Part shown: in pieces, positions 9,286 through 17,417 of the stretch | How the letters are laid out: each line of letters opens with the position of its first letter | How positions within the stretch are numbered: the stretch's first letter is position 1 | Origin: Pseudomonadota bacterium | GTDB lineage: Bacteria; Pseudomonadota; Gammaproteobacteria; Steroidobacterales; JBCBZW01 | Reading direction: 5' to 3' | Length of the DNA: 32,804 nucleotides | NCBI GenBank assembly: GCA_039193195.1 | Contig: JBCCWS010000058.1 | Location: 1-32,804, forward strand | Notes under the pieces: generated by a model | What the model was told of the DNA's origin: nothing | What the model saw: the letters and a program-made list of their open reading frames with translations, nothing else | Databases searched by the model: none | Translations under genes and position numbers: made by a program

Positions 9286-9297
9286 GGCACCCGCAGC

Positions 9298-9852
9298 TCA
9301 GCAGGCCGCGTGACGTGCCTGCCCGTCTTGATACTCCAGGGTCGACGGCGAGACGCCGAACCCTCGCGGGATCTCCAGGCCCTCACTGCGCAGGATGAAG
9401 GCGATTAGGGCGTAATGATGCACGGTGTGACTGACCAGGAACTGCAGCTCCCTCGCAAGGGTGCTCGGTGTCTCGATCTCTTCATCGCGCGAGGAGGCGC
9501 TGGAGCTGAGTCTAATGCCGAGGGCAGCGGAGGGCGGATCGCTTGCGAGCCGCTCCAGATGAGCGATCAGTTCGGTGAGGTGCGCGATTGCCAGCGAGCG
9601 ATCGGCGGCCATGTGCGGGTCCCGCTGCCGATGGTCGTAGTCGACCCGACCGCCTTCAAGGCCGGCGAGAAGCTGTTGGTAGTGGTCGTAAACGTGGCGA
9701 AAGTGAGCGCCCACGTTGCTCTCGTAGAGAGGCGGACGAGCGCGGCAATAGTGCTCATCGCTGAGCGCCCGCAGCAGGGCGATCCCCTGGCGCAGGAAGG
9801 CAACGTTATCGCGAATCAAATGCTGAGTGTTGGTCACGTAGCTCGTCTTCAC
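9298..9852 (-). CDS. DinB-like four-helix protein
   Basis: 184-residue cytoplasmic protein with a DinB/YfiT-like pattern. Metal-binding His candidates sit in NVGAHFRHVYDHYQQLL and in LVSHTVHHYALIAFIL. The family includes metal-dependent thiol S-transferases and many members of unknown role. I chose GTG 9852 because it forms a GTGA overlap with the stop of the upstream acyltransferase gene. A GTG at 9870 in the same frame would add six residues. It is the third gene of a tight minus-strand group after olsB-like and plsC-like genes, so it is probably co-translated with lipid enzymes. What it does there is unknown. Confidence 0.78.
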   Translation of the reverse strand: MKTSYVTNTQHLIRDNVAFLRQGIALLRALSDEHYCRARPPLYESNVGAHFRHVYDHYQQLLAGLEGGRVDYDHRQRDPHMAADRSLAIAHLTELIAHLERLASDPPSAALGIRLSSSASSRDEEIETPSTLARELQFLVSHTVHHYALIAFILRSEGLEIPRGFGVSPSTLEYQDGQARHAAC

Positions 9853-10610
9853 GTTGGTTGAGCCGCGCACTGGGCACTGATGCCTGCGTGCAGCTCACCT
9901 GCAAGTTTCTTTCGATCGTTCCCGAGGATTGGGTGCTCGGCAAAGCGCAGGCGAGCGACGAAATGCGGCACCTGCAGCAAGCGTAGCAGGTGCGGCACGA
10001 ACTCATCATCTCCCCACCAGCTCACCACCTCCCCCGGTGGGGCTTCACCGGCGGGTGTCTCGTAGCGAATTCCGGCGTACCACACGGGTGTCTCGCGGCT
10101 CGCAGGCACGCTCAGTAGCGAGGGCATCAGGGGCAGTACCTGATCGCCTGCGCTGCTCGTGCCCTCCGGGAATAGGATGACGCCTTCGCCGTCATCGAGT
10201 GCCTGGGCAATGCAAGCATTGACCCGCACGACATCGCGCTTGCGCTCGCGCTCGACGAATATCGTGTCCATCGATGCGATGATGCCGCCTGCCAGGGGCC
10301 AGCGCGCGAGGTCTGCCTTGGCCACGAAGACGCCGCTCAGGTAGCGCGCCAGCAGAAAGATATCCACGTAGCCCAGGTGATTGGTCACCAGCACGAACGG
10401 CGGTTTCGGCAGCGGACCGCAGACGCTCGGGCGAAGGCCGATCAAGCGCGTCACCGCGTGCGCCCACCAACCCATGACCAGGTCGCGCCAGGCGCGAGCC
10501 GCCCGGGGCGCCCTCGAGCGCAGGGGCATCCCCAAGCAGCGCACTGCGTACAGCACGGCGGTGACCACGATCAGCGCGGCTAGGCGCAGGGACATCAGGG
10601 CGCGACGCAC
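9849..10610 (-). CDS. olsA: PlsC-family acyltransferase, probable OlsA (lyso-ornithine lipid O-acyltransferase)
   Basis: 253 residues with an N-terminal hydrophobic anchor (about 8-25) and the PlsC domain. The catalytic HX4D motif is H78-LGYV-D83 in VTNHLGYVDIF. The substrate-binding FPEGTSS begins at residue 147. The family transfers acyl chains from acyl-ACP or acyl-CoA to a hydroxyl of lysolipids at the inner membrane. The gene directly follows an OlsB-like N-acyltransferase with an 8-base gap, which makes the second step of ornithine lipid synthesis (O-acylation of lyso-ornithine lipid) the most likely role. A general lysophosphatidic acid acyltransferase is the alternative. Start GTG 10610; ATG 10595 is a second option. 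Its stop overlaps the DinB-like gene start. Confidence 0.85.
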   Translation of the reverse strand: MRRALMSLRLAALIVVTAVLYAVRCLGMPLRSRAPRAARAWRDLVMGWWAHAVTRLIGLRPSVCGPLPKPPFVLVTNHLGYVDIFLLARYLSGVFVAKADLARWPLAGGIIASMDTIFVERERKRDVVRVNACIAQALDDGEGVILFPEGTSSAGDQVLPLMPSLLSVPASRETPVWYAGIRYETPAGEAPPGEVVSWWGDDEFVPHLLRLLQVPHFVARLRFAEHPILGNDRKKLAGELHAGISAQCAAQPT

Positions 10611-10618
10611 GTGTGTGT

Positions 10619-11440
10619 CTACTCGAAGAACATGCGGCGTACGCGCTGATTCAAGCTCGCCACGTCGAACAGGGCGAGGAAGTCGATCGTGTTGAAGCGG
10701 CTATCGATTGCCGGTGGACTGACGATGCGCGCGCCGTAGTCTAGGTAGAGTTGCATCAGCGGCGGAATCTCCACCGCCCCATCGCGTGCCGCTGGGGCCT
10801 GCTTCGACACCGTGGGGACGCGGTAGGCGGGCCGGGTGGGCGCCTGCCAATCGGCGTGCTGACTGCCCGTCTCGATCAGGTGCTCGTGCACCTTGTTCGC
10901 CTCCACCGGGTCTTGGCCCGTGAGGGAGCAGCAGCCGAAGAAGTAGCGCATGTCGTTGGCGCTCACGTACGCAGCGAGCCCTCGCCAGAGCAGGAACAAC
11001 ACGCGTTGGTTGCGGTGTTCGCGCGCGATGCAGGCGCGACCGAGCTCTACCGCTTGCGGGAGGATAGGCTCTAGGGCCGAGAGGTCGAACTCGTCGTCCG
11101 AGTAGAAGCCCCGCCCGCTATGCGCCATGGCGAAGGTCTGCATTCGGTACGTGCCGACCACTTCCTCCTCGCCCTGCTTGTCCGCGCCGGTGGTGACCAT
11201 GAGGTGATGGCAATGGGGGTCGAACTCATCCTCGTCGCGACAGCGCTCCCAGGCACTGCGCAAGCCCTCGCCGATCTCTAGGTTGAACACCTCAAAGCGA
11301 AGCTTGGTGATGCGATCCAAATCGTGCTGATCCTGGGCGAAGCGCAAGGTGTAGCGACCAGAGCGTTGGCGCGTCGGCGGCATGGCATCGCGGTGGCGCG
11401 GGTAGCTATCGACGCCGGCGGGATCTATGGGAGCACTCAT
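10619..11440 (-). CDS. olsB: GNAT-type N-acyltransferase, probable OlsB (ornithine N-acyltransferase)
   Basis: 273 residues matching the hemolysin/OlsB acyltransferase family: RYTLRFAQDQHDLDRITKLR, LRFEVFNLEIGEGL, HLMVTTG, VGTYRMQT, ELGRACIAREHRNQRVLFLL, YFFGCCSLTGQDP and, near the C-terminus, IPPLMQLYLDYGARIVSPPA with the acidic FLALFDV. OlsB makes lyso-ornithine lipid by joining a 3-hydroxyacyl chain from acyl-ACP to the alpha-amino group of ornithine. The length is usual for OlsB. The first 28 residues or so look disordered, so translation may begin further in. It leads a minus-strand group with the PlsC/OlsA-like and DinB-like genes. Ornithine lipids are phosphorus-free membrane lipids, often induced by phosphate limitation; I see no clear Pho box upstream. 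Confidence 0.83.
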   Translation of the reverse strand: MSAPIDPAGVDSYPRHRDAMPPTRQRSGRYTLRFAQDQHDLDRITKLRFEVFNLEIGEGLRSAWERCRDEDEFDPHCHHLMVTTGADKQGEEEVVGTYRMQTFAMAHSGRGFYSDDEFDLSALEPILPQAVELGRACIAREHRNQRVLFLLWRGLAAYVSANDMRYFFGCCSLTGQDPVEANKVHEHLIETGSQHADWQAPTRPAYRVPTVSKQAPAARDGAVEIPPLMQLYLDYGARIVSPPAIDSRFNTIDFLALFDVASLNQRVRRMFFE

Positions 11441-11491
11441 GACTGCTAGCCGACTCCCGAACCTGGTGTTGGCAACAAGGGGTTTCCCACC

Positions 11492-11926
11492 TCACTCACC
11501 TCGAAAGCGCCGCACGTTCATCAGGACCAGCGTCAAGCAGCAAGCGAAGGCAGCGACAGCGAGCAGAAACAAGCTGCTATCGGGCGCATCTTCACCTGGA
11601 AACTGCACGGCGATCCCAAGGGGGGTGGCGATGTGGAAGAAGATGGCGCCGGCGAGCAGCGCCGTGCCGAGGAGAGCACCGTAGTGTCGCCTCGACGGAA
11701 TTAGCAAGGCGATGGCAGCAAGTGCCTCAAAGGCGCCGATCACGTAGGCCCCCGCGTGGGTGAAGAAGGTGTCGAGCGGGGCAAGCCCCAAGCTCGAGAA
11801 CCAGTCGCCGATGGTGCTGAAGATGTGCTGGGTCATCGGGTGGCCAGTGAACTTAAACGGCAGGGTTTGCAGGAAGACGATCGCCGGTACGATGGCGAGC
11901 ACCCAGGGCAGAGCTTTCTTGAGCAC
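11492..11926 (-). CDS. DoxX-like four-helix membrane protein
   Basis: 144 residues, four predicted transmembrane helices: about 5-22, a helix around YVIGAFEALAAIALLIP, one around ALLGTALLAGAIFFHIATPL and a last one around SSLFLLAVAAFACCLTLVLM. The layout and the pattern FKFTGHP in the first loop resemble DoxX/DUF-type small membrane proteins. Their function is mostly unknown, though some serve quinone or thiol redox chemistry. The start GTG 11926 is decided by a perfect AAGGAGG ribosome binding site at 11935-11941. It stands alone on the minus strand, divergent from a small secreted-protein gene, with a long inverted repeat in the shared upstream region. Confidence 0.8.
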   Translation of the reverse strand: MLKKALPWVLAIVPAIVFLQTLPFKFTGHPMTQHIFSTIGDWFSSLGLAPLDTFFTHAGAYVIGAFEALAAIALLIPSRRHYGALLGTALLAGAIFFHIATPLGIAVQFPGEDAPDSSLFLLAVAAFACCLTLVLMNVRRFRGE

Positions 11927-11934
11927 GGCGGCCG

Positions 11935-11941
11935 CCTCCTT
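11935..11941 (-). promoter_or_regulatory. Strong ribosome binding site for the DoxX-like gene
   Basis: AAGGAGG on the minus strand, eight bases before GTG 11926. It is a full anti-16S match and fixes a GTG start for the DoxX-like gene. Confidence 0.85.
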
Positions 11942-11964
11942 GGCAGCGGAGCAAATCGATCGCA

Positions 11965-11999
11965 GCGAAGTCTACACGGAAGTGCAGGGTAGACTTCGC
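11965..11999. repeat. 11-bp perfect inverted repeat between divergent genes
   Basis: GCGAAGTCTAC (11965-11975) and its exact reverse complement GTAGACTTCGC (11989-11999) are separated by 13 bases. The repeat lies 39 bases upstream of the DoxX-like start and about 150 bases upstream of the small secreted-protein gene on the other strand. It could be a transcription-factor operator or an RNA hairpin. No T-run follows on either strand, which argues against an intrinsic terminator. Confidence 0.7.
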
Positions 12000-12149
12000 C
12001 TTGGCACGATGAGTTGGCCCGCGGGGCGTAGAAGTTACCGAGTTAGGCGCGAATTAGACATAACTCCATGTCTCAAGGCAGTTGAGATCGGGTTTTCGCT
12101 CGCGCGCAAAGTGTGGGGGATCTAAGTCGTGGTGGAGCGAATCAGCAAG

Positions 12150-12581
12150 ATGATGAGCCGGTCGATGGCGCTAGGCGCGCTCGCCCTAGGCATGAGCGGG
12201 GTCGCCGCCCAGTCCGAGGTGTCGCCGCTTTGCGCGACGGTCTACAAGGCCGCCTCAAGTGCCGTCGCCAATCGGGCGGCCGGGCAAAGCGCCGAGCAGC
12301 TGCGTGCCGCCTTACCGACCCGCGCCGCGCTGATCGGCGATTCACCTGAGGTGACCATCGCTCGAGTGCTGCACGAGATCATCGACGATGTATTCAGCGA
12401 GGCACCGCTCGATCGGGCCGCCTACCCGGTGTATCGCACCGAGGTCTGCGTGCGTGAGGAGGCGCAGCTCCCGGTGCCCGAGAGCTTTGCTGAGGTACGC
12501 GCAGCGCTGATGGCGTGTGCTCGCCATGACGGAGATGCACTCATCGAGTGTGCCGTGGCGGTCGCTAGTCCTGGGGACTAA
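12150..12581 (+). CDS. Small secreted protein of unknown function
   Basis: 143 residues from ATG 12150 (ATG 12153 and GTG 12129 are alternatives). A signal peptide is clear: SRSMALGALALGMSGVAAQ, with cleavage likely after VAA or AAQ. The mature part is about 120 residues, helical and acidic, with four Cys residues (SPLCATV, TEVCVRE, LMACARH, IECAV) that could form two disulfides in the periplasm. A GGAG at 12132-12135 precedes the start by about 14 bases, slightly long. The gene is convergent with the beta-propeller cytochrome gene, leaving 23 bases between the two stops. I do not recognise a family. Confidence 0.6.
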   Translation: MMSRSMALGALALGMSGVAAQSEVSPLCATVYKAASSAVANRAAGQSAEQLRAALPTRAALIGDSPEVTIARVLHEIIDDVFSEAPLDRAAYPVYRTEVCVREEAQLPVPESFAEVRAALMACARHDGDALIECAVAVASPGD

Positions 12582-12604
12582 TTATGGCCGCGCGGCGTCC
12601 TGCC

Positions 12605-15196
12605 TCAAGCGGCCTCGTCGCCGTCGAGGATGCCGTCGGCGTCGCGATCGATGCCGATCCGCTCCCCGGAGCCTGGCGGCACACAGGTGAAGGTCAGTTC
12701 CTGACCCACCACATCCGCCAGGGCCAGCAGGTCCTCCTGGCCGAGCAGTGGCTCTGCTGCCCGGTCGCTGCGGTACTCCCCTGACGGTTGCAACCACCAA
12801 CCGCGGGCTACTCCGCCGAGCTGCCCTTTCACCACCAGATCGCACTCGGCAATTAGGCCGTCCTCGAGAGCACGCTCCACCATCAGGTCGAGCTTTGGAT
12901 CGGTAGTCAGCTCGGCGCTCACGGTGACCTGCTCACCAACCACGGGCGCCAACTCGGTCTCGATCACCTGCAGGTACTGGGCCACCTGAGCGCGCTCTTG
13001 GTTGGTGCCGACGTCGAAGCTGGCCATGAATTGCACCAGTGTCTGTGTCTCGCCGGTGTTGCGGAAGCCGAAGCCGCGGAAGCGCTCTGCCTGCGGCGGG
13101 GCGACGAGCTCCGGCGCACTCACCTTAGTGTATAAATTTCTAAGGTGAGGGATCTTGAAGGCCTGACCCTCGCGCACCACGGAGTTGGCGGTGGTGCCGA
13201 ACTTGCCCTCTTCGGGGCTGACCTGATGGCAGTCGTTGCAGCGGTCGTCACCTTCCGGTGAGGTGATCTTGTTGAGGAAGATCGTGCGCCCGAAGGACTG
13301 GTCAGGGTCGAGGAAGTTGTCGAGGGAGCGCAGGGGGTTGGGCGGGTAGAACAGCTGCAGGGCGAAGTCCGCAAAGGCCTGCATTTCCGTGTCCGTGAGT
13401 GGCGCTGTTCGGCCTAGGAGGCCCTCAAAGGCCACGTTGAAGGCCAGGAAGGCAGCGTTGGCATCCAGCGGGTCGCCGCTGGTTGGGTCGTTGCCGCCGG
13501 TGCGATCACCGCGCCAGTGCATGGGACCGTTGTTGGCCATGCCGCGCAGGCTCTGGGTGGTCATGGGGCCCTTCATCGGATGGAAGTCGATCGACTGTCC
13601 CGGCAGCGGGTCTCGGTGAAGGGGATTGGGGTTGGCTAGAACCAGCGCGTCCGGATCACCTAGATCCCAGGCCAGCTCGTCCTTGTCCCCGTAGATGTGG
13701 CAACCGGCGCACGAGGAGTCGCCGCGGCTCGAGGTGTAGCGAGCGTCGTACAGAAAGCGCCGGCCTTCGACGATGCTGGCAGGCTCTGGATTGAATAGCG
13801 GCGTACGGGAGATGACCTGTCCGCTGGTCAGGTCTACGGTGGCGATGGAGTTGCTGAAGCGGGTCAGTACATGGAGGCGCCGGCGGGTCTCGTCGAGGAC
13901 CAGGCCGCTGGGGCCGCCGCCGACCTCAATGTGGCGGGTCGGTCGCGGTACGAAGCTGTCCGCGCGCAGCTGATCGGTGGAGAACAGCCCCACCTTCGAC
14001 GAGCCGAAAGCGGCCACGTACAAGCGCCTGCCATCCGCGCTGATTACCATGTCCGTCGGTTGCGCCAGGCTCGCCGCCCGCTCCTGCGGTGTGCCGGGGA
14101 AGCTCTCGTAGTCGATGTGCTTGTTTAGGTGACGCGGCTGGACGGTGCCGTCCGACGGGTTGATCACCGTGATGCGACTCTCGGCGAAATGCCCGCGAAC
14201 GGTGCTGCCGCCAAACTCCCCCGGGCCTTCGAAGCGCACCTCGTTGAGCGATTCGAAGTTGGACACGAAGAGCTCCCCAGTCGCTGGGTGTACGGCAATG
14301 TTGAACAGGGTAGTGCCGACCCCCTCGTAGACGTCTGTGACAGTCGGCGTCGGCCCGCTGGCGTCGATGGCAAAGACATCACGATCGGTGACCGAGTAGT
14401 TGACCTTATCGCTGCGGTCGATCGCGGCCCCGTCGAGCCAGCGCTCGCCGTCGAAGCGCACGATAAGAGCAGTGTCCGGCGCATCGATGCCTTCGATGTT
14501 CGTGTCTGGCGGAGGCAGTTCGCCGGCGACGCGACCGCGCGGGATCACCGTGGTTTGGTTGCCGGTCATGAAGCCCGCGGCGTAGACCGTGTCGCCATCG
14601 GGCGAGACGGCTAGGGCTCGGGGTACGTCGGTGAACAGGTTCAATACCGCGATCGGCGTACCCGCAGCGTCCGCACCGAGCTCTTGCGTATCGAACACCC
14701 AGATATCCGCGTTGCCCGTCTCGTTCTCTCGCTGCAGACTGCGATGGGCCGTGGTGATGAAGGCGTAGCGACCGTCGGGGCCGGCGAAGACGACATCCCG
14801 CGGCTCATCGCCCACAGCAAGGGATCGGACCACGCGGAAACCGCCTGCGGCGCGACGCACGATACTCACCGTGTCGGAGAGGTGATTGACCACCCAGATC
14901 TCATCGTTCGCTCGTACGCCCACGGCGACCGGTTCTAGGCCCACCGGCACGCTGGCGATTTGAATCAGTCGGTTCGGCGCCGCGCGCAGCACCGCGAGGC
15001 GGTTGTCCGGCGTGTTGGCGGCGTAGAGGAAGTTGCCATCCGCCGAACGCGCTAGGGGCCGGACTTGCCCCGATTCGAAGGCCACAAAGCTGGACGCTGT
15101 AGCGCCCCCGCCGAACAGCCCCGCCGCAAGTAGGACCACCAGGCGCGTGACTGAGGAGCGAATCCGCGAAAGGCGGACGACGGCGTTCAGATCCAT
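12605..15196 (-). CDS. Exported YVTN beta-propeller protein with di-haem cytochrome c peroxidase-like domain
   Basis: 863 residues from ATG 15196 (a GTG at 15208 would add four). Signal peptide near residues 17-35. Residues about 40-480 hold repeated beta-propeller blades (ARSADGNFLYAANTPDNRLA, SPDGDTVYAAG, ISADGRRLYVAAFGSSKVGL). The C-terminal part has two c-type haem sites, CAGCH at residues 496-500 and CNDCH at 653-657, in a MauG/CcpA-like setting (MKGPMTTQSLRGMANNGPMH, KIPHLRNLYTKV). The extreme C-terminus reads GIDRDADGILDGDEAA, a thrombospondin-type-3/dockerin-like calcium loop. It is a periplasmic or surface redox protein, possibly a peroxidase or an oxidase of a small electron donor; the substrate is unknown. 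It is transcribed alone. Confidence 0.87.
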   Translation of the reverse strand: MDLNAVVRLSRIRSSVTRLVVLLAAGLFGGGATASSFVAFESGQVRPLARSADGNFLYAANTPDNRLAVLRAAPNRLIQIASVPVGLEPVAVGVRANDEIWVVNHLSDTVSIVRRAAGGFRVVRSLAVGDEPRDVVFAGPDGRYAFITTAHRSLQRENETGNADIWVFDTQELGADAAGTPIAVLNLFTDVPRALAVSPDGDTVYAAGFMTGNQTTVIPRGRVAGELPPPDTNIEGIDAPDTALIVRFDGERWLDGAAIDRSDKVNYSVTDRDVFAIDASGPTPTVTDVYEGVGTTLFNIAVHPATGELFVSNFESLNEVRFEGPGEFGGSTVRGHFAESRITVINPSDGTVQPRHLNKHIDYESFPGTPQERAASLAQPTDMVISADGRRLYVAAFGSSKVGLFSTDQLRADSFVPRPTRHIEVGGGPSGLVLDETRRRLHVLTRFSNSIATVDLTSGQVISRTPLFNPEPASIVEGRRFLYDARYTSSRGDSSCAGCHIYGDKDELAWDLGDPDALVLANPNPLHRDPLPGQSIDFHPMKGPMTTQSLRGMANNGPMHWRGDRTGGNDPTSGDPLDANAAFLAFNVAFEGLLGRTAPLTDTEMQAFADFALQLFYPPNPLRSLDNFLDPDQSFGRTIFLNKITSPEGDDRCNDCHQVSPEEGKFGTTANSVVREGQAFKIPHLRNLYTKVSAPELVAPPQAERFRGFGFRNTGETQTLVQFMASFDVGTNQERAQVAQYLQVIETELAPVVGEQVTVSAELTTDPKLDLMVERALEDGLIAECDLVVKGQLGGVARGWWLQPSGEYRSDRAAEPLLGQEDLLALADVVGQELTFTCVPPGSGERIGIDRDADGILDGDEAA

Positions 15197-15264
15197 TGAA
15201 ACCCCCACAGGTCGTCGTCGAGTGCTGGACTTCCAGGCTACTGGGGCGACCTAGGGGGTGCAAG

Positions 15265-15288
15265 CGCGCGGGCGTGCTCGCCCGTGCG
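15265..15288. terminator. Candidate hairpin downstream of the exporter operon
   Basis: CGGGCG-TGCT-CGCCCG at 15269-15284, extendable by about four more pairs with one mismatch. It lies about 50 bases past the stop of the outer-membrane barrel gene (minus strand) and upstream of the cytochrome gene. No T-run follows, so termination would be weak or Rho-assisted. Confidence 0.3.
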
Positions 15289-15335
15289 GGACGATCATGT
15301 GCTGTTGCAGCGTGGCGTGGGGCAGCGGTCGGTGC

Positions 15336-16562
15336 TTAGAAGTAGCGCGTGAGGCGCAGCGTCACGAAGCTGTCGCGGGCGAAGGCGTCGATGAGGTTGT
15401 TCCTGTCGACGGCGAGGAATAAGCGCGCTTCAAGTTCGCCGGTCCAGACCTGCCCGAAGCGTCGCTCCGCCTCGATCGAGGCGCTGGTGGTGCCATCCTC
15501 GAGGTCCGTGATGGCGCCGGCCAGGATGCTCGTATCTTGCGTATCGTTAAGGGCGAGGCGGGCGCCGTAGAACAGATCGTTGTCCTGCACGGTGACGGGC
15601 GCCGCCGGGAAGTCGCGGCCGTCGTACTGGTGCTCCATCAGCAAGCCCAGATCGGCGCCGGTCTTGGTAACCCCGTAGCGCGTGTATTCGAAACCCACTA
15701 CCGTAGCGGCGAAGGTATCGCCCTGTCCTTCGCGCACGATACCTTCGAACTTCCATAGCCAGGCCTCGGCCGTGTACTGGGCATCGATGCCAACCTGGCG
15801 GATGTCGGCGTAAACCGGCGTGATCGTAGGCGCGCCGGTTTGCGGGTTGGCGCCGAAGGTGAAGTTTGGCTCTCGCGAGGTCCCATTGAAGAAGCTCAGG
15901 CCCAGATCGACGTTACCGAAGTAGTGGGAGTAGCGCAGGGCGAAGTCCGTGTGGTCGGCTTCGGTGTCGCCCCCGCTGCCGAACACGGCATCGTTCACGG
16001 AGATCACCGGATCGAAGCGCAGGCGGCCATCCCGACCCGGGAAGGTGCGTTCGCGGAATACGGGAAGCGCTAACAGATCCACCTGGCCCCATTCTCGAAG
16101 CAGGGATAGCTTGACCATTGGTTGGCCGAGCTTGTCCTCCTCGTCGATGTCCTCCACGCCGTCGGTTTGGTTGACGATGTCCACGAGATGACGACTCTCC
16201 GTTACGCCCCAGAAGACCTTGGCGGCACCAACCTGAAGGTCGAAACTGTCTCCCGCGTAGCGATAGTAGCCCTCTCGCAGGTCGACGTGGGTACGCCGAG
16301 AGTCCTGCGCGTCGAGGCGCACGAACGGCGCCACCACGAACTGGTGCCGGCGGTCTTGCGAGTCCCACCGCAGTTCCAAGTTAATCGCTGTCGAGGGCTG
16401 GAAGTGCTCCAGTTGATCCGCGAAGCGCGGTGACTCGGCGAAGCTGCGAAGCTCGGCCGCGATGTCTGCGCCGATATCCCACTCGCTGGCCCAGCCGCAG
16501 TGACTGGAGCCGGCGCTCAGAATGCAGGCAACGATCGCAACGCCTGTCGAGGAATGGGTCAT
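15336..16562 (-). CDS. Outer-membrane beta-barrel protein of the exporter operon
   Basis: 408 residues with a signal peptide (about 1-25, ending WASE). The mature chain is built of alternating amphipathic strands rich in aromatic residues (FVVAPFVRLDA, REGYYRYAGDSFDLQVGAAK, FALRYSHYFGNVDLGLSFF, GVEYTRY-like segments) and ends in TRYF, the terminal aromatic residue typical of BAM-assembled barrels. It starts six bases after the LolA-like gene and closes the operon MMPL transporter, LolA-like, barrel. This three-gene arrangement recurs in proteobacteria and is thought to move a lipid or hydrophobic molecule across the envelope. I infer that this protein is the outer-membrane part; the cargo is unknown. 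Confidence 0.8.
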   Translation of the reverse strand: MTHSSTGVAIVACILSAGSSHCGWASEWDIGADIAAELRSFAESPRFADQLEHFQPSTAINLELRWDSQDRRHQFVVAPFVRLDAQDSRRTHVDLREGYYRYAGDSFDLQVGAAKVFWGVTESRHLVDIVNQTDGVEDIDEEDKLGQPMVKLSLLREWGQVDLLALPVFRERTFPGRDGRLRFDPVISVNDAVFGSGGDTEADHTDFALRYSHYFGNVDLGLSFFNGTSREPNFTFGANPQTGAPTITPVYADIRQVGIDAQYTAEAWLWKFEGIVREGQGDTFAATVVGFEYTRYGVTKTGADLGLLMEHQYDGRDFPAAPVTVQDNDLFYGARLALNDTQDTSILAGAITDLEDGTTSASIEAERRFGQVWTGELEARLFLAVDRNNLIDAFARDSFVTLRLTRYF

Positions 16563-16568
16563 CGCGGA

Positions 16569-17417
16569 CTAGCGGATTCGGTTCAATACGCCCTTGACGA
16601 AGTCACCGTCGTCGTAGGCGACGGAGAAGTTGAAGTCATCGTAGACGATGTCCGTCTCCTTGTTCGTCTGGTGGTTCACCATGTGCATGCGGTGTGCTCG
16701 CCAGACGCCGTCATAATCCCGGTAGTCCGTGATGTCGAGGGTCTTCAAGAGCGAGTTCTTGCGATCGAAGAACTCGATGCGACGGGTTTGGTAGATGTCC
16801 TGGTCGTAGTAGCACTTGAGGCGCGTATAGCCTGAATTTTCGTAGCGCGGCGTGCACTCGACCACGTCCACTGCCATGCCATCGAGCTGCGTACTCTCAA
16901 GGTAACGGTAGGTGTACTTGTTCAGCTCCGTGGAGGTGAAGTCCTCGAAGGCGAACTCCGAGCCCACGAAGGGGCCGGATTTGTTGGCCGAACTGATGCG
17001 TTTGACGCGCTTTAACGCGGGCAGGTACAGCCACTGATCGTCCGGGTCCAGGATCTTAGCGTGGCTGAGCAGGGCGGTGCCCTCTACGTCGCGTGGCGTC
17101 TCGAAGATCACCAGAGACTTATCGCCTACCTCTTCGGTCTCTCGCTCGAGGGTGCGGAAGGCGAGCTGTCGGCTGGTCTCCTGGCCGGCCGCATTGCGCA
17201 AAATCATCTTCGCCGATACGCGCGAACTGCCGAAACCGCGGTCACTGCGATCGACACGTGCGGCGAGGGCGAAGCCTCTCTCCAGCGGGTCAGTCGCGTT
17301 GACATCCGTGTCCTGGGCGGCGATCGGGAGTGAGCCCGTTAGGGCCCCTAGGGCAAGCGCCACTAGGACCAGATGACGTTCTCCATGCTCAGGCGAGAGC
17401 GGTTTCATGCGCAGCAT
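16569..17417 (-). CDS. LolA-like periplasmic protein (outer-membrane lipoprotein-sorting family)
   Basis: 282 residues, signal peptide about 15-35. Motifs typical of the LolA-like family that accompanies MMPL exporters: KSLVIFETPRDVEGTALLSH, DDQWLYLPALKRVKRISSAN, GSEFAFEDFTS, YTRLKCYYDQDIYQTRRIEF and the C-terminal KETDIVYDDF. The fold is a half-barrel with a hydrophobic cavity, so it probably carries a lipid-like molecule through the periplasm between the RND pump and the barrel protein. ATG 17417 overlaps the pump gene by 29 bases and has AAGGAG six bases upstream (17424-17429), which fixes the start and suggests coupled translation. True lipoprotein sorting is not implied by the family name. 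Confidence 0.87.
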   Translation of the reverse strand: MLRMKPLSPEHGERHLVLVALALGALTGSLPIAAQDTDVNATDPLERGFALAARVDRSDRGFGSSRVSAKMILRNAAGQETSRQLAFRTLERETEEVGDKSLVIFETPRDVEGTALLSHAKILDPDDQWLYLPALKRVKRISSANKSGPFVGSEFAFEDFTSTELNKYTYRYLESTQLDGMAVDVVECTPRYENSGYTRLKCYYDQDIYQTRRIEFFDRKNSLLKTLDITDYRDYDGVWRAHRMHMVNHQTNKETDIVYDDFNFSVAYDDGDFVKGVLNRIR

